The notes below the pieces were generated by a model. The model worked only from the letters and a program-made list of their open reading frames with translations. It searched no databases and was not told the DNA's origin. Made by a program: the position numbers and the translations under genes. From the NCBI RefSeq assembly GCF_002775205.1, contig NC_036455.1:5370501-5434500 (forward strand): a stretch of 64,000 bases of DNA. Reading direction: 5' to 3'. This stretch comes from Xiphophorus maculatus (taxonomy: Eukaryota > Chordata > Actinopteri > Cyprinodontiformes > Poeciliidae). Positions 13,301 through 22,918 of the stretch are shown here, in pieces; position 1 is the stretch's first letter, and each line of letters opens with the position of its first letter.

Positions 13301-15679
13301 GCATTGCATCACACACAAAAACTTATGGGCTGCACAGCCACCGCTTGTTCTTCCACATCCCAGAGGCATTTATCTAGATTCCCTCAACCAGCCTGGCGGT
13401 CAGCATTATCTTTTTGACTTGGCAACAGGACTGAGATAGAAGATCATCTATAACACATTAGTTTTGTAGATAAAACTCGAAGAGTTTACTGAAAGCAGGT
13501 TGGAGTCGTGCTTTAAAGAAATGCTGCAGTGGTTTTAGAGGAGGATCCAAACGAGGTTCTCCCTCCGATGGAAGTGAGAGTTTCCAAGCAAACATGAAAA
13601 CTTTCATTCCAGTTATTTTACAGTTTTCTTTGGAAATTTTGTCCATTACGAAAACAGAAAAAAATGGAGAATGAACTAGCTTTTTTGTATAATTTTTATC
13701 TTACAAAAAGACTTTTCAGCAAAATATACAAGCTTGTTTTAAGTCAATAATTCCTTAATATTGATGAAAAATAACTGGTGAATTATTCCACTTATAACAA
13801 GACATTTTTCCCATGTTAGAAGTGAAACAGTAAACAGAGTAAAACTTGTAATTGTATCAATATTAATGAGTTATTGACTTAGAATATCTTTTTGACAAAT
13901 TACTTGCGTGTAAGAAATTTGCCCTATAACTGAACCAAAAATACTTTGCAAGGTTTTGTCTTTTTGCAGTTCTGATCTGAACAGGACAATACCACAAAGG
14001 CTAAACACAGCTTTTCGTTAGCAATGCAGGAGTCGGGACCTTTTAGCAGTAAACAATGGTAAATATTTGATCATTTTTATCTATAAATCATAGAAATAAT
14101 CATAAAGCTCCTCGACAGAGCTAAGTGCAGTTTCTAGAAAGACGACAGTTTATATCCAAACACTGCATGTAATAAAACACCCACCAGAATCATACTCCAG
14201 CAGCAGATTGTTGGTTAATCATTAATGAATGAAGTCATGCCTCCAGGAAGGAGGCTCCATTAACGCCTCAAAGCTTTTGAAAACAGAAAGCTAAATATAA
14301 GAGCTGAGCAGCTCTGCTCACACTTATGTTGTGTTTTCCATTTCTTAACGTATTCCCATCATAAATGAGGATGCATTAATGTTCTTTGCTACTCCAGCCA
14401 TAAAGTCATGGATGATTCAAGCTGAGCTCATCTCCAGCAAGTGACCCAAAAAGGTGAAACTAAGCAAAATGGTGAAGTTAGCATCAGATTTGAACCTGAA
14501 TAAAGGGCTATTCTGCTGCATTTAACAAATTTATCAAACATTTGATCCACTAATGAATACATACTCTAAAAATTACAGTTTTCTGATTTGTGAAAGCTTT
14601 ATTTGGTTTATAAAAAGTTTTAAAAAAAAAACAAAAACAAACTTTTTTTAGCCTGAAATCCCCTTACATGACATCTAGACAATCTTCACAGCTTTACATT
14701 ATTCACACAGGATATAAAACAGTGTTTTATTTCATAAAAATGAATAGAATAACACTTTTACAAATGCCCATTTATATTCTCTATAGTCTGCAATTAATTT
14801 AGAAAAATTATGTTAACATTTGGACTATTAAAGTTGTCTAATGTTCAGTCTGGATGGATAATAAAAGGCTTCAAATGTCTGCATTTGCTGGTGTTTTAAG
14901 ACATGATCAAAGGTATTAAAAATCACAAACTGGATTTTATATAATCTGTCATTAATGTGAAATGATTTTGTCTGGATTTCACATGAATGGTGGCTTATTT
15001 TTCAAGATTGACTCCATGTAAAGTAATGTCAGCGCAGAAAAGGCCTTTTAATAATAAAACTTTAAAAGTTACAATCTATACTTTGTCAGGTGTGTAAAAA
15101 TAATAGTGTAAAGGTTATGTCTGGTTTAGTTTTTAAAGCCAGACCTAATGTAAAATGATTTCAGGCCAAAATGAAAGTTTTACGGTTATACTTTTTAGTT
15201 TTTAATAGTAATTCATCTACCTGGGATCTTCAACTCTTAAATTTGCTCTTCAGAAGCTGAATAAAGGTCAGATTCAGGAATGAAGACAATGATACTAAAT
15301 ATCAGACTGCATTCCAAAAACGTATGTAATAAAAATAAAATAATCTGTTTACAGCATTTTATTAGAGCCTGTCAAACATCATTAAATGAGTTGGAATAGC
15401 CCTTTAGTCACACACCGTGCTGTGAATCAAACACGAACTTCAGCGTCATGAATGAAAGTTTGTCTTAAACAATAAGGGCGTTTTGCAGCGCATATATTAC
15501 ATTTTACACATTTTAACCCTCTTAAACATTAACATAAGACGTTAAACACGAACACGAGTCTGTAACAAATTAATATTTCCAGCTGCCAGATGCGTTTTCC
15601 CCTCACCTGATGAGTCCAAAGATGACACAAATAACAGCGCCAGGAGAGCGCATGCTCCACAAAAACGCATATTGACCAT
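1388..15679 (-). CDS. cdcp1: CUB domain-containing protein 1-like (cdcp1), 3' part outside window
   Basis: CDCP1 is a type I membrane glycoprotein with CUB-like extracellular modules that acts in adhesion and Src-family signalling. Coding exons read in transcript order are 15679-15607 (signal peptide), 11341-11123, 10317-9976, 8370-8158, 7466-7122, 6428-6216, 5352-4993, 3399-3034, 2951-2757 and 1741-1388. Every junction is GT-AG and phase 1, giving 869 codons with no stop. Short modules (195-219 bp, Cys-rich) alternate with long ones (342-360 bp) carrying RTFTW, KTLTW or HSFSW and a C-DG-Y pattern, as in human CDCP1. Exon 3399-3034 is a CUB module (ITPNYPKEFPDDE). Compared with human, as recalled, there are two extra short-long pairs before the first CUB. 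The last visible exon ends at donor GTGAAA (1387-1382). The second CUB, membrane segment and tyrosine-rich tail are not seen and presumably lie left of base 1. The family call is firm; which paralogue it is remains open. Confidence 0.85.
1926..2110. mobile_element. palindromic MITE copy (CACTGCAAAAACACAAAAT family), partial
   Basis: It begins ACTGCAAAACCACACAAAAT and carries the family core words GGTCTAGTTTCTAGTGC, AGCAAGATATA and GCTTGTTTTAA. Only one arm is preserved. It lies in a cdcp1 intron. Confidence 0.65.
3450..3760. repeat. dispersed GGTGCACCGA repeat, copy 1
   Basis: It begins GCGGTGCACCGACTGCAGTT and contains the words GCCGATC, CCAATACCAAT and AATGTTGCTAAATATAGCAA. These also occur in the same order at about 38548-38915. 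The shared order supports a dispersed transposon-derived repeat. No coding capacity was seen. Confidence 0.6.
3812..4706. mobile_element. palindromic MITE split by a hAT-like insertion
   Basis: The left arm (3812-4007) starts CACTGCAAAAAACTAATCTT. The right arm (4612-4706) ends CTTTTTTGCAGTG, complementary to the start. Between them lies a hAT-like element. The arms are those of the family seen complete at 37118-37515. Confidence 0.65.
4008..4611. mobile_element. hAT-like non-autonomous element (GTGTCAAACTC family)
   Basis: Its ends are roughly inverted: AGCATCAAACTCATTTTC at the left and GGCCTTGAGTTTGACACAT at the right. Flanks TGATTTAA and TGACTTAA look like a decayed 8-bp target duplication, the size typical of hAT elements. 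Copies recur at 7548-8133, 30661-30990 and 49722-50292. No transposase is encoded. Confidence 0.6.
6545..7060. repeat. degenerate ATTATGAGAATAAAGTC tandem array
   Basis: About 500 bp of imperfect units such as TATTATGAGAATAAAGTC and TACAAGAATAAAG fill the cdcp1 intron between exons 6428-6216 and 7466-7122. Near the right end the orientation appears reversed (TTATTCTCATTATTGTGAC). Copies vary too much to set an exact unit length. Confidence 0.6.
7548..8133. mobile_element. hAT-like non-autonomous element (GTGTCAAACTC family)
   Basis: It starts near AGTGTCAAACTTATTTTGG and ends GGCCTGGAGTTTGACACCTG, forming terminal inverted repeats of the same family as 4008-4611. It lies just downstream, on the minus-strand transcript, of cdcp1 exon 8370-8158. 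No open transposase frame is present. Confidence 0.65.
8487..8757. mobile_element. palindromic MITE copy
   Basis: The left end CTACACTGTAAAAACACAAA is complementary to the right end TTTTGTGCTTTTGCACTGCAG. The core holds TTTCTAGTGC and TTGAAATAAGACA. The preceding AAGC is shared with the copy at 37118. Confidence 0.7.
12440..12800 (-). repeat. dispersed repeat with paired X-box-like sites, copy 1
   Basis: On the minus strand this copy carries GTTGCTAGGTAAC (12622-12610) and GTTGCTAGGAAAC (12589-12577). The words CTGACCAAACGTTCTGGAGCT and the phrase around TGGAAGACATTTTAAAT are shared with copies near 29330-29660 and 52880-53700. The paired sites resemble RFX-family X-boxes; function is not shown. 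Confidence 0.6.
13680..13975. mobile_element. palindromic MITE copy, diverged
   Basis: It holds the family words AAGCTTGTTTTAAGTCAATAA, TTAATATTGATGAAAAA and, in opposite orientation, ATACTTTGCAAGGTTTTGTC. The termini are degraded. Confidence 0.55.
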
Positions 15680-15960
15680 ATGGAAATCCTTCCGATTAAA
15701 AATAATAATAAAATATTTTAAAAGAAACTAATCCAGACTCGCTTTTCAGACAAGCGAATGCATTATTTTACGGTCACTTTCCAACCGCAGCGGAGGCGCT
15801 GACAGCTACTTCCTGCTCCGGGTTTCTTGCGCAGGAGCGGAGGGCGTGGCCCCACAGGTGGGTTACCTGTTCCAACTTGACGCCGCGAGGAATCCTGCCC
15901 AGCCGTTGAGCAAAACTAAAAGAACCACGGGAGACTCACTCCACGCGTGGGATGAGAGTA
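15680..15960 (-). promoter_or_regulatory. probable cdcp1 promoter and 5' UTR
   Basis: This is a locally GC- and CpG-rich stretch just upstream of the cdcp1 signal-peptide exon. It contains E-box-like CAGGTG and CACCTG-type words around 15855 and a GCGCAGGAGCGG block near 15830. No clear TATA box fixes the start of transcription, so the limits are approximate. The role is inferred from position and base composition only. Confidence 0.4.
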
Positions 15961-18507
15961 AAAGTCATGTGCAGTGAGTGTGGCACAATGGGCGCCCTAT
16001 TTATAAGCAGCCAAACATGCCAACAGATGGCTGGCATGAGGCCGTGGATCCCCGACATGAGGCGTGGGACGGGCGTGGACGCTCCGGAATAAGTCCAGGG
16101 TGTTTATTTATTTAATTGTGTTAGAATATTACAGGAAAACAACAACAAACTTAGCTGCAGGGAGCTTATAGAGGAGGCGGTATCTGTTGAAACAGGCAAA
16201 TGAGTGAGGAGAAAAGGTTGTCATGTAAAAATGAATGCATGCTTGGTCAGGTGGATGTTTTTTTTTTGTTGTTTTTTTTTCCCACAGTGCAGCGACAGTA
16301 AATGTGTGATTTCCTTTGGAGGCCCAACACTCCCAGAGCTGCAGAGGCCTGCTCCTGCCGCCACATGCCTCACAACGCAGACATTCCTGCTCAGAAACAT
16401 ACCTGAGGGCTGGACCACGTTCAGACACACTGGGTTGGTTTTTAATCTGCCAAACCCTCATTTTATCTCTCACTTTGAATTTTCATTCAAATTCAACACA
16501 GTTAAAGCCTCTTAATCCAGTTTTAAACGTCAAATTAACACAGCAGCTCAAAAAGAGTCAAAGTTTCGCCACATTTTCTACGTTTTCACAGATGTTTTAA
16601 GTTCAAGTCAACCTGTTGGTGTTTACATTAAAACAAACAAATAGGCTTTTTTTTTTTTTGCCGAACCAGTCTGACGGCATGCAGAGTGGGCGTTGTGCTG
16701 CTGTTTCTCCTCTTAACAAGAGGCCCTCAGAGAAGAGTCAGCAGCTGTCAAACTTCCCCTCCCGTCCCATGAAACTGACCCCGAACCGCCACACATGTTG
16801 CTGCTGCCGCTGCCGGGGGTTTCAGGGCCGTTTTGTTTCCTGCAGGGAGAATTATTAACGTTAACTGGGAAGCACTGGGGAGCACTGGGAAGCACTGGGA
16901 AGTGTTGCAGACCCATGAGAAATGAGAATATATGAATAGGAGCTAATTAAAAACAACATTTTTGACATGAGGACCGTCTGGACTGTTAGAATAAAGTCAG
17001 AATCAGTAAATCTACTGTAGCAGCTTGAATTTATTAAAGAAAAAATATTCGGTTACGATGAAGATTTGGACAGTCCACATGGAGGCAGTAACGCATTAGT
17101 TCAGAGAAAATGTTTTCATGTTCAGTGTTTTGCATGTGCAGAACAGCTGCAGAGAATCACAAAGGATTATTTTCTGTTTGTAACGACAGGTTGATTAATT
17201 ACTGCAGCATTTATTCTAATTTATTTCAATTTGTTTACAAATCCACTTCACAAGAGTGAAGTCCAGTTCAGACCCAGTTGTAGAAAAACCAGATTGGCTC
17301 AAATTCAGTTCAAATTAGTTCAATTCATTTAATTAAAATCAATCGATTCCCAGGATCCAGTTGCATGTTTTTAAGTTTAAATTTACTCTGGACTCATTTA
17401 TAGATTTATATTCACATACGCACTTGCTTTTATTTCATTTTTGTTCATTTTATTTTATATCTACTTATAATTTAACACTTGCGTTACAAATTTTATATCA
17501 CAAATAGTGAAATTTTTATTAATATTCAACACTTTGGACAGCTTGTCAACAAATAAGCAATTTCCCTTTATCATTCTAACTTCAGTATAATAAAATAAGA
17601 CAAAACAATAATACTTTATTGATCCCCTAAGGAGGGAAAATATTATTAATTCAATCTGTTATAGTATTTAGTTCAATTACATCACAATTCAGTCAAACTG
17701 AATAATTTATTACAAAAGTTATAAAACTTTAACAAAACTCAAGAATCAAGTCGACTTTAGAATAGAATAAATATCTATAAGCAACATAAATATCTGCATA
17801 TTAATAAAGTACCAATAAAGATGAAATACAAATAAAATCAAACAGAAACAGAACATGGTCATGTGTGAAAAGTGTGATTATTGTCATTGTGTGTATAAAT
17901 GTTACTCTGACTTCCATCAGAACCAGAACCAGGCTCAGGATTAGCAGCAGACCAAGCAGGAAGCAGACATGGAAAACATGGCCGCTCTGCTCAGAGTTAT
18001 TTTCATGTAGAGTTTAATCACAGAGCTGGTGGCAGACCGTCCTCCATCAGGTTTTATCTACAGAAACAGAAGCTCTTAGTCAGGTGTGTTTTACCTGGAG
18101 GGGAAAAGCAAAGCATACAGATTTAATAGGAGCAAAAGTATAAATTATGAATGAATGGAGAGCAGTAGGAGAAAATAACAAAGTAAATAGTGTGTCTTAT
18201 GGCCTATAGCAGAGAAACAATTAGCATGATTACAAAAATCCTAACTATTCGCTTGATGAAAATATGAACTTTTAGCACGAATGTAATATGAAACGAAGTA
18301 AATATTTGTAAATATTTGTATGATGAAGCTTCAAATCTGACAGTCTAAGGAGTTTTGACTGTTTATAAATGCCCTAAGAAGAGCTGTACTGTTAATATTT
18401 TGTTTACTGTACAATAACAATAAATCTAATCTAATATTTATGGTAGCCTTTTATAAATTATTAAGTGATTTGAAAAAGTTACAATTATTGAATAATTTCT
18501 AACCATT
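15961..18507. other. intergenic region between divergent cdcp1 and LIM gene
   Basis: No exon is supported here. I see a 10-bp tandem GGGAAGCACT run at about 16867-16905 and a TTTATTGATCCCCTAAGGA word near 17610 typical of fish LINE or SINE tails. The remainder is AT-rich. Short open frames at 16200-16900 show no family resemblance or splice support. Confidence 0.5.
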
Positions 18508-18560
18508 ATGGATGGATGGATGGATGGATGGATGGATGGATGGATGGATGGATGGATGGA
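18508..18560. repeat. (GGAT)n microsatellite
   Basis: About 13 uninterrupted GGAT tetranucleotides. Such runs are the usual 3' ends of Rex3-type LINEs in fish, but no LINE coding remnant is visible beside this one. Confidence 0.9.
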
Positions 18561-18764
18561 CTTTAAACTCAGTGTTCTCTGTGGGTTCTCCTGGAGGTTT
18601 CATGTTTCTCTCCACTGTCGCCTCATGCTTGCTCATAATAAGCTCAACCACTTCCTGCTTCTTTACACAGATAAACTTTGAACTTTTGACGTTATAAACT
18701 TAATTTAATTCTGTGGCCACAAGCTAAATGTGTATAATTTGATTCTAATAAATCCAGATGATGT

Positions 18765-19005
18765 GACCTCCTTGATTTTCTTGTATATTTCTGGATTTAA
18801 GTTTCCTGCCTGTCCTGTGAAGCGCCTCTCTCTCTCTTCCTGCCAGTTGTCGCTGTCCGTTGCCACCCAGAGAGCAGCCACCGTCGGGGAGTCGGGGCAT
18901 CTGCAGCTTGTTGCCCTCCAAGAGGCAACAACAGTAAACCAGAGATCAGCTCCCCTTACAGCTGTCTGTAAATTTAGACTGTCAGAACCAGACACTGGAG
19001 GAGAC
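18765..19005 (+). promoter_or_regulatory. putative 5' UTR of the LIM gene
   Basis: This stretch is richer in GC than the DNA around it and directly precedes the ATG at 19006. It has a pyrimidine run (TCTCTCTCTTCC) near 18830. No TATA box or long pre-LIM reading frame is evident, so the start of transcription is uncertain. The role is inferred from position. Confidence 0.35.
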
Positions 19006-21975
19006 ATGGAGCCCAGACTTTGCCTTGGTGAGGATGATGGTTTGCATTTTTATCTGCTTTGTTCTGTTTGGTTCTTTATCTGACATCTGGGTCGTGTGTG
19101 ATGTGACTTTAGGAAGCTGCACTAGATGTGGGGAAGCCGTGTTCGCTGCTGGAGGAGCCTGCAAGGCCATGGGACATTTATTCCACAACACATGCTTCAC
19201 CTGCAGCGTCTGCAGTGAGTCGCCTGGTTTATAGACGTTAAGGAACCTCAGCAAGACCAAAAGTGTCAGATTTACAGTGTCGGTGTTAAAAATACGGTGT
19301 TAATTTAACACTTGTTTAGTGAGATTCAGTGATATTTGTTAAATTCAACTCTATAGGAGTTGAATTACCTCTTCCAGATTAATGCTTAATGCAGGGTTTT
19401 TAGAAAATTACAATATTGTTTTAAACCATTTCTAGTGTCTTTACATATACAGGTCTGGAAAAATAAAGATCTTACTGCACTGAACCCCATTGAAAACCTC
19501 CTGGTTATTCCACCAAATATGGATTTCTGAGTTAAAACATTAGTATTGTTGTTTCTAAATGAATATGAACTTGTTTTCTTTGCACTATTTGAGCTCTGAA
19601 AGCTCTGCGTCTTTTTCCATTTCTCATTTTCTACAAATAAATACTAAATTTTCGCTTGAAATTTCAGAGACATTGTTGGGTCTATTTTAGTTCCCAACCT
19701 GCAAGGAATCGGCCAAAAACACAAGTTACTTTTCTGCAGAAGAGGGAAGAGAAGCCAGACAGTCAAACAACAGTCTGGGGTCAACTCCGCCGGCTCTCAG
19801 TCCTCAGCCGGCTTTTATTATGATAACAAAAAACGGGTTTGGGTTTCTTCACACAGTCACACAGGCAAGAGTCTTCTACCACAGACTATTCTGGGACATC
19901 CTGTGATTACACCCTTACAACGACACCAGGCTGACCCGTTTAAATCAGTTTCAGCAGCCAGTTTGATAAAACAAGAAGAGTGTGTAAGCGTTTCTAATCT
20001 CCAAGCAAACATCCAAAGAACAGTTAATAATGTGCCATAAAAGAAAATGAGCCAAAGTTAAAAACACGAAAGTATAATAATATGAAAACATAACCTTTCA
20101 GATAAACTCGTAATTTAAATGAACTTGGATAATAATTTTTCCGACAGACATGTTGAATAAAAGAACGATGTTCATTTTACTCAAACATGAACCTATAAAG
20201 AGTAAAATCAGAGAAACTGACCATTTTTTTCCAGAGCTGTATATTTAATCAGGTTTCATTGTATTCTTTCAAAAATAATTATTTGGGAAAACTTTGAAAG
20301 CTCTTCATAAACCCCAAATAAATACAGATCAAGATCAGAAAGAAGACAAAGAATATATAAAATACTATATTATTTATTAAAATATAATATAATCTGACTC
20401 CTAATTTAATACCATAAACAAGCAAAGCTGGACTCTACATATCAATACAAGAGGAATGACTCGAGATATTTACACAACCTGGTTTACATTTTAAACTCCA
20501 CTTCCAAATTGTCTGTAAACAAAGTGATGTTATGTGTAAACACTTTCTGGATGTTCACATCTCTGCAGCCCAACCTGGATAAACCGTCTATAATAAAATG
20601 AAAAACAAAAACCAGTCTGGTTGCATGTAATGCTCACAATAAATTTGGATAAATTAACTACACAGCAGGTTCTGATGACATGTGGAAACAGGTTTTTACT
20701 TTAAATCGCCTGGATTTCCCACCAACGCCATTAGATTGGTGTTTTCTGGTTGCTACACTGCAAAAACACAACTTTTTGTTGGTGTAGTGTTTAGTGCAAA
20801 TTGAAATAAAACGAAATAAATTCTTACAAGTGACATTTCAGCAAAATATAGGATCTTGTTTTAAGCCAATAATTCCTTCATATTGATGGAAAAAGTTATA
20901 TGTATAAGTGAAATAATCTGCTTTTTCATCAATGTTAAGGAATTATTGACTTAAGCCAAACTCCTTTATTTGGTAAAAAAGCTATTTCTAATGTTAGTTT
21001 TGTTTTATTTCAAGTGAACTAAGATATTTAAACTAACAAATAGAGAAAAAATACTTTAAAAGGCGTATTTGTCATGTTTATGCTGATTTGACTTGATCTA
21101 ATGACTCAAAATTTGATAAAATGAGAATATAAAAACATATAAAGCTTAAAAGAAATCACATTTTCAGTGATATATTCACTTTTCTCATATTGATCTGTTT
21201 CATGTATTTTATGTCAGACAAACAGCTCACAGGACAGCCGTTTTTCACCGTGTCAGGACACATCTACTGTGAGGAGGATTTTTTGGTAAGTATCGATTTG
21301 ATGGTTGCTCTTAATATATGAAATAGCTCCAGTTCTCATTATTTTGTTAGTTTGTTTTTTGCAGTTCTCTGGAGTTCACCCATCTGAAGAAACCTGTTAC
21401 AGTTGCGGAAGTTCAATCACAGATTTGGCAAGCATTTACTTGTTTACCTGCATGAGTTCAGCTCTTTGTAAACCTTCATGAAGTTCTGAGTAACAGAACT
21501 GAAGCTACACATTCAGGTTCTGCAGGCCCGGGGGAAACCATACCACCCGACCTGTTTTCGCTGTGTGGTCTGCAGACAGGAGCTGCAGGGTCAGGCCTTC
21601 GCTGTGGACTCAGACTGCAGGGTTTACTGTGTCACCGACTATCACAGGTGACATTGCGACAACAATAGACCCAGCCCGGTTCTGGTTCTGATTACAATGA
21701 GAACGGGGGCGTCTCCAAACAAAGAGATTTTCAGTTTCACTGAGACTTTTTCGTGGTTTCAGGGTCCAGTCTCCCCGCTGTGGTGCCTGCAGGATGCCGA
21801 TACTGCCTACAGAGGTGAAGTCCAACTTCAGTTAACCTGAGTTTCAGACTTTACTCATTTTACTCATGTTTTCCTTGTCCAATCGTTTCAGGGATCTGCA
21901 GAGTCAATTCGAGTGGCATCATGTAACAAGTACTATCATGTAGAGTGCTACAGCGGTGAGGTCAGCCTTATTTAA
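19006..21975 (+). CDS. LIM-only protein of the Ajuba/LIMD1/WTIP family, truncated in LIM3
   Basis: Ajuba-family proteins are scaffolds with a long pre-LIM region followed by three LIM domains. Here the exons are 19006-19027, 19113-19214, 21218-21285, 21365-21427, 21517-21647, 21763-21814 and 21892-21975. They join in one frame to give 173 residues. LIM1 starts [22 protein letters not shown]2 contains [11 protein letters not shown] then [17 protein letters not shown]3 has [13 protein letters not shown] and YYHVEC, then ends CYSGEVSLI with TAA. Only the first zinc finger of LIM3 is complete: where relatives have Cys after ECY-x this gene has Gly, and the usual last exon is absent. The pre-LIM region is replaced by seven codons from a start in a good Kozak context (GACATGG). 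The intron after 21427 has a GC donor. Proximity to cdcp1 suggests a limd1 relative; expression is unproven. Confidence 0.7.
19450..20245. mobile_element. Tc1-like MITE (ACAGCTCTGGAAAAA ends), interrupted
   Basis: It starts TACAGGTCTGGAAAAATAA and ends TTTTTTCCAGAGCTGTATA. The same element lies uninterrupted and inverted at 43472-43832, and aligning the two shows foreign DNA at 19674-20146. The ends match a TIR common in teleost Tc1-type elements. It lies within the LIM gene's second intron. Confidence 0.7.
19674..20146. mobile_element. solo LTR-like insertion with 5-bp target duplication
   Basis: This 473-bp segment begins TGTTGG and ends CCGACA, so it has TG...CA termini with a 5-of-6 inverted match. 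It is flanked on both sides by GACAT (19669-19673 and 20147-20151). Removing it and one GACAT approximately restores the host MITE as seen at 43472-43832. These are the marks of a solo LTR left after recombination between two LTRs. No internal retroelement genes remain, so the family cannot be named. Confidence 0.7.
20753..21062. mobile_element. palindromic MITE copy
   Basis: The left end is GCTACACTGCAAAAACACAA. The arm words AGGATCTTGTTTTAAGCCAATAA and, inverted, TTATTGACTTAAGCCAAAC are visible. The right terminus is eroded. It sits just upstream of LIM exon 21218-21285. Confidence 0.65.
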
Positions 21976-22021
21976 TGGAGATGAGGGAATTATTGTGATA
22001 TTTTATACAACGTATCATTCA

Positions 22022-22027
22022 AATAAA
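22022..22027 (+). terminator. poly(A) signal AATAAA of the LIM gene
   Basis: A canonical AATAAA lies 47 bp after the TAA at 21973-21975, followed by T-rich sequence. It fits a truncated gene ending in what would be an intron in relatives. Confidence 0.5.
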
Positions 22028-22029
22028 AT

Positions 22030-22840
22030 CTTTGGTTTTCTGATTTCTCACTTTCCCAGTCATTTATTTCTGTTATATAGCAGAAAATATGAATTCAAAT
22101 TCATGTTTTTCATGAGTCCACTTTGCAAATTTAAATTAGCCGGAGCCAGCCCAATGCATAAGCAAACTGGGTTCCTTGTTTGTTTCAAATGTTAGTAAAT
22201 AGCACATTTAAAACCATTTTAAATCAGCAACTATTTGGTTGATAGCATGAACCAGATGAAAATATTATGTCACTTTACTTGTTATGTAAAATCTGTATAT
22301 GATCAGATTTGCGGTTACCAGATGCTGATTTACAGATTTCTAGATTTGTTTGTAAGATGTAATTAGTTTGATATATGTTAATGATGTCATGATTTACTGT
22401 TTCTGGTTGTTTGTTTCTGCTACATGAGTTAGATTTTCTTCACTCAAGTAGTGAAGTTTGGGTTGAATTCATTTTGTTTCAGTTGAAGAAAACATTTTTT
22501 TTTTAATGTTTTCCACTTAGGCAAGTTAAAGTAAATAACTTAGATGCCCCACATTTATTTCACTGATAAACTAACTCAACAAAACGTTTGAACGTAGAAA
22601 AACATTTTTGTCCTATTTGGAACCCCATACACAACTCAGCACATCACAAGTTTTTAATAACTTGTAATAACATTTCTGATTTGCTTTAGCAATAAACTTG
22701 CGGAAGAGAATACTAACACTTAATAAATGATATTAAATACTGTGTATGCAACCGTCCTTTAATAACAGAATATTTACTTCTCAACATTACTGCTGAAACA
22801 AGTTTGGCATTAAAATGCCAGGCTTATGCGAACAACAGCG
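22030..22840. other. intergenic between LIM gene and nurim
   Basis: I searched this stretch for the missing last Ajuba-family exon (expected pattern C-x2-C, then a histidine and cysteine pair) and saw none. It is AT-rich and without recognised repeats. Confidence 0.5.
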
Positions 22841-22918
22841 CCATCGTGTGTTAATAATCCGTATTGACAGCAAGTTTTCTCCCGGAACTGTGAACATGAC
22901 AGAGCAGCGCTGATTGAA

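Larger units (their letters stand above)
11342..15606. other. large first intron of cdcp1, repeat-bearing
   Basis: This 4.3-kb intron separates the signal-peptide exon from the first Cys-rich module. I see no supported exon inside it. It holds the X-box-bearing repeat (12440-12800) and a palindromic MITE (13680-13975); the rest is AT-rich sequence without recognised structure. Confidence 0.6.

Noticed and set aside
16129-16916. Cluster of open frames on both strands
   Set aside because: Frames overlap each other, show no family resemblance and lack splice signals. The region has higher GC, which lengthens chance frames.
18508-18697. Frame starting [11 protein letters not shown]
   Set aside because: It is the (GGAT)n microsatellite translated, not a protein.
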